Assembly: GCA_030144725.1 (NCBI GenBank)
Contig: JASKMD010000019.1
Location: forward strand, 5,737,105 to 5,801,104
Length of the DNA: 64,000 bases
From: Haematococcus lacustris
Taxonomy: Eukaryota > Chlorophyta > Chlorophyceae > Chlamydomonadales > Haematococcaceae
Direction: 5' to 3'
Made by a program: the position numbers and the translations under genes. The notes under the pieces are model-generated. The model saw nothing but the letters and a program-made list of their open reading frames with translations, was not told the origin of the DNA and searched no databases. This document shows, piece after piece, positions 59,716-64,000 of the stretch. The number at the start of each line of letters is the position of its first letter. The first letter of the stretch is position 1.

Positions 59716-62700
59716 TGGGCTGGGCTGGGCGGGGCGGGGCGGAAAGGGCGGGGCGGAAAGGGCGGGGCGGAAAGGGCGGGGCGGAAAGGGCGGGGCGGAA
59801 AGGGCGGGGCGGAAAGGGCGGGGCGGAAAGGGCGGGGCGGAAAGGGCGGGGCGGAAAGGGCGGGGCGGAAAGGGCGGGGCGGAAAGGGCGGGGCGGAAAG
59901 GGCGGGGCGGAAAGGGCGGGGCGGGGAAGGGCGGGGCGGGAAGGGCGGGGCGGGGAAGGGCGGGGCGGGAAGGGCGGGGCGGGAAGGGCGGGGCGGGAAG
60001 GGCGGGGCGGGAAGGGCGGGGCGGGAAGGGCGGGGCGGGGCGGGCGGGGCGGGAAGGGCGGGGCGGGAAGGGCGGGGCGGGAAGGGCGGGGCGGGAAGGG
60101 CGGGGCGGGAAGGGCGGGGCGGGAAGGGCGGGGCGGGAAGGGCGGGGCGGGGAAGGGCGGGGCGGGAAGGGCGGGGCGGGAAGGGCGGGGCGGGAAGGGC
60201 GGGGCGGGAAGGGCGGGGCGGGAAGGGCGGGGCGGGGAAGGGCGGGGCGGGAAGGGCGGGGCGGGAAGGGCGGGGCGGGAAGGGCGGGGCGGGAAGGGCG
60301 GGGCGGGAAGGGCGGGGCGGGAAGGGCGGGGCGGGAAGGGCGGGGCGGGAAGGGCGGGGCGGGAAGGGCGGGGCGGGAAGGGCGGGGCGGGAAGGGCGGG
60401 GCGGGAAGGGCGGGGCGGGAAGGGCGGGGCGGGAAGGGCGGGGCGGGAAGGGCGGGGCGGGAAGGGCGGGGCGGGAAGGGCGGGGCGGGAAGGGCGGGGC
60501 GGGGAAGGGCGGGGCGGGGGGGCGGGGCGGGGCGGGGCGGGAAGGGCGGGGCGGGGAAGGGCGGGGCGGGAAGGGCGGGGCGGGAAGGGCGGGGCGGGGA
60601 AGGGCGGGGCGGGAAGGGCGGGGCGGGAAGGGCGGGGCGGGAAGGGCGGGGCGGGGAAGGGCGGGGCGGGAAGGGCGGGGCGGGAAGGGCGGGGCGGGGA
60701 AGGGCGGGGCGGGAAGGGCGGGGCGGGAAGGGCGGGGCGGGAAGGGCGGGGCGGGAAGGGCGGGGCGGGGAAGGGCGGGGCGGGAAGGGCGGGGCGGGGA
60801 AGGGCGGGGCGGGGAAGGGCGGGGCGGGAAGGGCGGGGCGGGAAGGGCGGGGCGGGAAGGGCGGGGCGGGAAGGGCGGGGCGGGGAAGGGCGGGGCGGGG
60901 AAGGGCGGGGCGGGGAAGGGCGGGGCGGGAAGGGCGGGGCGGGGAAGGGCGGGGCGGGAAGGGCGGGGCGGGAAGGGCGGGGCGGGAAGGGCGGGGCGGG
61001 GCGGGGCGGGGCGGGGCGGGGCGGGAAGGGCGGGGCGGGAAGGGCGGGGCGGGAAGGGCGGGGCGGGAAGGGCGGGGCGGGAAGGGCGGGGCGGGAAGGG
61101 CGGGGCGGGAAGGGGCGGGGCGGGAAGGGCGGGGCGGGAAGGGCGGGGCGGGAAGGGCGGGGCGGGAAGGGCGGGGCGGGAAGGGCGGGGCGGGGAAGGG
61201 CGGGGCGGGAAGGGCGGGGCGGGAAGGGGCGGGGCGGGAAGGGCGGGGCGGGAAGGGCGGGGCGGGAAGGGCGGGGCGGGAAGGGCGGGGCGGGAAGGGC
61301 GGGGCGGGGAAGGGCGGGGCGGGAAGGGCGGGGCGGGAAGGGCGGGGCGGGAAGCGGGGCGGGGCGGGGCGAAGGGCGGGGCGGAAAGGGCGGGGCGGGA
61401 AAGGGCGGGGCGGAAAGGGCGGGGCGGAAAGGGCGGGGCGGAAAGGGCGGGGCGGAAAGGGCGGGGCGGAAAGGGCGGGGCGGAAAGGGCGGGGCGGAAA
61501 GGGCGGGGCGGAAAGGGCGGGGCGGAAAGGCGGGGCGGGGCGGAAAGGGCGGGGCGGAAAGGGCGGGGCGGAAAGGGCGGGGCGGAAAGGGCGGGGCGGG
61601 AAGGGCGGGGCGGGGCGGGGCGAAGGGCGGGGCGGGGCGGGGCGGGGCGGGGCGAAGGGCGGGGCGGAAAGGGCGGGGCGGGGCGGGGCGGGGCGGGGCG
61701 AAGGGCGGGGCGGGGCGGGGCGGGGCGGGGCGAAGGGCGGGGCGGGGCGGGGCGGGGCGGGGCGAAGGGCGGGGCGGGGCGGGGCGGGGCGGGGCGAAGG
61801 GCGGGGCGGGAAGGGCGGGGCGGGAAGGGCGGGGCGGGGCGGGGCGGGGCGGGGCGGGGCGGGGCGGGGCGGGGCGGGGCGGGGCGGGGCGGGGCGGGGC
61901 GGGGCGGGGCGGGGCGGGGCGGGGCGGGGCGGGGCGGGGCGGGGCGGGGCGGGGCGGGGCGGGGCGGGGCGGGGCGGGGCGGGGCGGGGCGGGGCGGGGC
62001 GGGGCGGGGCGGGGCGGGGCGGGGCGGGGCGGGGCGGGGCGGGGCGGGGCGGGGCGGGGCGGGGCGGGGCGGGGCGGGGCGGGGCGGGGCGGGGCGGGGC
62101 GGGGCGGGGCGGGGCGGGGCGGGGCGGGGCGGGGCGGGGCGGGGCGGGGCGGGGCGGGGCGGGGCGGGGCGGGGCGGGGCGGGGCGGGGCGGGGCGGGGC
62201 GGGGCGGGGCGGGGCGGGGCGGGGCGGGGCGGGGCGGGGCGGGGCGGGGCGGGGCGGGGCGGGCGGGGCGGGGCGGGGCGGGGCGGGGCGGGGCGGGGCG
62301 GGGCGGGGCGGGGCGGGGCGGGGCGGGGCGGGGCGGGGCGGGGCGGGGCGGGGCGGGGCGGGGCGGGGCGGGGCGGGGCGGGGCGGGGCGGGGCGGGGCG
62401 GGGCGGGGCGGGGCGGGGCGGGGCGGGGCGGGGCGGGGCGGGGCGGGGCGGGGCGGGGCGGGGCGGGGCGGGGCGGGGCGGGGCGGGGCGGGGCGGGGCG
62501 GGGCGGGGCGGGGCGGGGCGGGGCGGGGCGGGGCGGGGCGGGGCGGGGCGGGGCGGGGCGGGGCGGGGCGGGGCGGGGCGGGGCGGGGCGGGGCGGGGCG
62601 GGGCGGGGCGGGGCGGGGCGGGGCGGGGCGGGGCGGGGCGGGGCGGGGCGGGGCGGGGCGGGGCGGGGCGGGGCGGGGCGGGGCGGGGCGGGGCGGGGCG

Positions 62701-64000
62701 GGGCGGGGCGGGGCGGGGCGGGGCGGGGCGGGGCGGGGCGGGGCGGGGCGGGGCGGGGCGGGGCGGGGCGGGGCGGGGCGGGCGGGGCGGGGCGGGGCGG
62801 GGCGGGGCGGGGCGGGGCGGGGCGGGCGGGGCGGGGCGGGGCGGGGCGGGGCGGGGCGGGGCGGGGCGGGGCGGGGCGGGGCGGGGCGGGGCGGGGCGGG
62901 GCGGGGCGGGGCGGGGCGGGGCGGGGCGGGGCGGGGCGGGGCGGGGCGGGGCGGGGCGGGGCGGGGCGGGGCGGGGCGGGGCGGGGCGGGGCGGGGCGGG
63001 GCGGGGCGGGGCGGGGCGGGGCGGGGCGGGGCGGGGCGGGGCGGGGCGGGGCGGGGCGGGGCGGGGCGGGGCGGGGCGGGGCGGGGCGGGGCGGGGCGGG
63101 GCGGGGCGGGGCGGGGCGGGGCGGGGCGGGGCGGGGCGGGGCGGGGCGGGGCGGGGCGGGGCGGGGCGGGGCGGGGCGGGGCGGGGCGGGGCGGGGCGGG
63201 GCGGGGCGGGGCGGGGCGGGGCGGGGCGGGGCGGGGCGGGGCGGGGCGGGGCGGGGCGGGGCGGGGCGGGGCGGGGCGGGGCGGGGCGGGGCGGGGCGGG
63301 GCGGGGCGGGGCGGGGCGGGGCGGGGCGGGGCGGGGCGGGGCGGGGCGGGGCGGGGCGGGGCGGGGCGGGGCGGGGCGGGGCGGGGCGGGGCGGGGCGGG
63401 GCGGGGCGGGGCGGGGCGGGGCGGGGCGGGGCGGGGCGGGGCGGGGCGGGGCGGGGGCGGGGCGGGGCGGGGCGGGGCGGGGCGGGGCGGGGCGGGGCGG
63501 GGCGGGGCGGGGCGGGGCGGGGCGGGGCGGGGCGGGGCGGGGCGGGGCGGGGCGGGGCGGGGCGGGGCGGGGCGGGGCGGGGCGGGGCGGGGCGGGGCGG
63601 GGCGGGGCGGGGCGGGGCGGGGCGGGGCGGGGCGGGGCGGGGCGGGGCGGGGCGGGGCGGGGCGGGGCGGGGCGGGGCGGGGCGGGGCGGGGCGGGGCGG
63701 GGCGGGGCGGGGCGGGGCGGGGCGGGGCGGGGCGGGGCGGGGCGGGGCGGGGCGGGGCGGGGCGGGGCGGGGCGGGGCGGGGCGGGGCGGGGCGGGGCGG
63801 GGCGGGGCGGGGCGGGGCGGGGCGGGGCGGGGCGGGGCGGGGCGGGGCGGGGCGGGGCGGGGCGGGGCGGGGCGGGGCGGGGCGGGGCGGGGCGGGGCGG
63901 GGCGGGGCGGGGCGGGGCGGGGCGGGGCGGGGCGGGGCGGGGCGGGGCGGGGCGGGGCGGGGCGGGGCGGGGCGGGGCGGGGCGGGGCGGGGCGGGGCGG
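59716..64000 (+). repeat. GGGGC-based satellite array, at least 4.28 kb, running off the window
   Basis: The array has ordered sub-blocks: 14-bp units GGGCGGGGCGGAAA (about 59735-59930), 14-bp units GGGCGGGGCGGGAA (to about 61350), the AAA type again (61376-61591), a 32-bp higher unit of GAAGGGC plus GGGGC repeats (61592-61802), then almost pure GGGGC from about 61831 to the end. Only a few phase slips (near 62261, 62780, 62823 and 63453) interrupt the pure part. One strand carries essentially unbroken G runs, so strong quadruplex potential is expected. Length may be limited or collapsed by assembly. Confidence 0.98.

Noticed and set aside
59716..64000. GGGGC array as a telomere or chromosome end
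   Set aside because: The unit is not a known algal telomere unit, and the window edge does not show the sequence ends there.

Overview
This is nuclear DNA from a eukaryote, most likely a chlamydomonadalean green alga. The evidence is GC-rich, CAG/CTG-rich, intron-dense genes with canonical GT..AG junctions, TGTAA poly(A) signals downstream of stop codons, and a Fanzor-like pseudogene whose C-terminal signature I associate with Haematococcus-type genomes. The species call is inference. There is no bacterial gene organisation, CRISPR array or rRNA gene. One 500-base run of N (15135-15634) is an assembly gap inside an intron.

Layout. 1-5979: most of a Ty3/Gypsy chromovirus, with gag and pol in one frame separated by a single amber codon, and a short 3' LTR. 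It sits inside an older inverted-repeat DNA transposon whose right end survives at 5984-6177. 6180-8790: gene-free repeat debris. 8794-13445 (-): degenerate JmjC/cupin-8 protein, six exons. 14101-21329 (+): about 1090-residue protein, at least eleven exons, possibly organellar. 21663-22886: complete 1.2-kb non-autonomous DNA transposon with perfect 15-bp inverted ends. 24097-24848 (-): proteasome beta-3 subunit. 25295-33251 (+): SppA-type protease with about 19 exons and a GGGGCAGCA minisatellite in its next-to-last-but-one intron. 33447-36070 (+): DUF1232 membrane protein. 36.5-38.7 kb: low-complexity DNA around a small AT-hook ORF. 39707-41647 (-): broken, intron-bearing Fanzor/TnpB-like gene. 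41.7-42.7 kb: an insertion, a 20-bp iterated array and a GGGGC tract. 45259-52026 (-): large multipass membrane protein with 187 perfect CTG units in an intron directly before a 3' splice site. 53.7-54.6 kb: more transposon ends. 56312-56599: textbook hAT-type MITE. 57108-57973 (-): small secreted protein. 58.2-59.7 kb: nested inverted-repeat elements. 59716-64000: at least 4.3 kb of G-rich satellite based on GGGGC, running off the window.

The host genes are ordinary housekeeping or unknown genes with no evident shared pathway. The accessory content is what stands out: a readthrough-type chromovirus, a multi-copy inverted-repeat transposon family with seven recognisable ends, an inactivated Fanzor, a hAT MITE, and very large GGGGC and CTG expansions. 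Exon boundaries were chosen by hand from splice signals and codon phase. For the main genes all listed exons join in phase, which supports them, but no transcript data were used.
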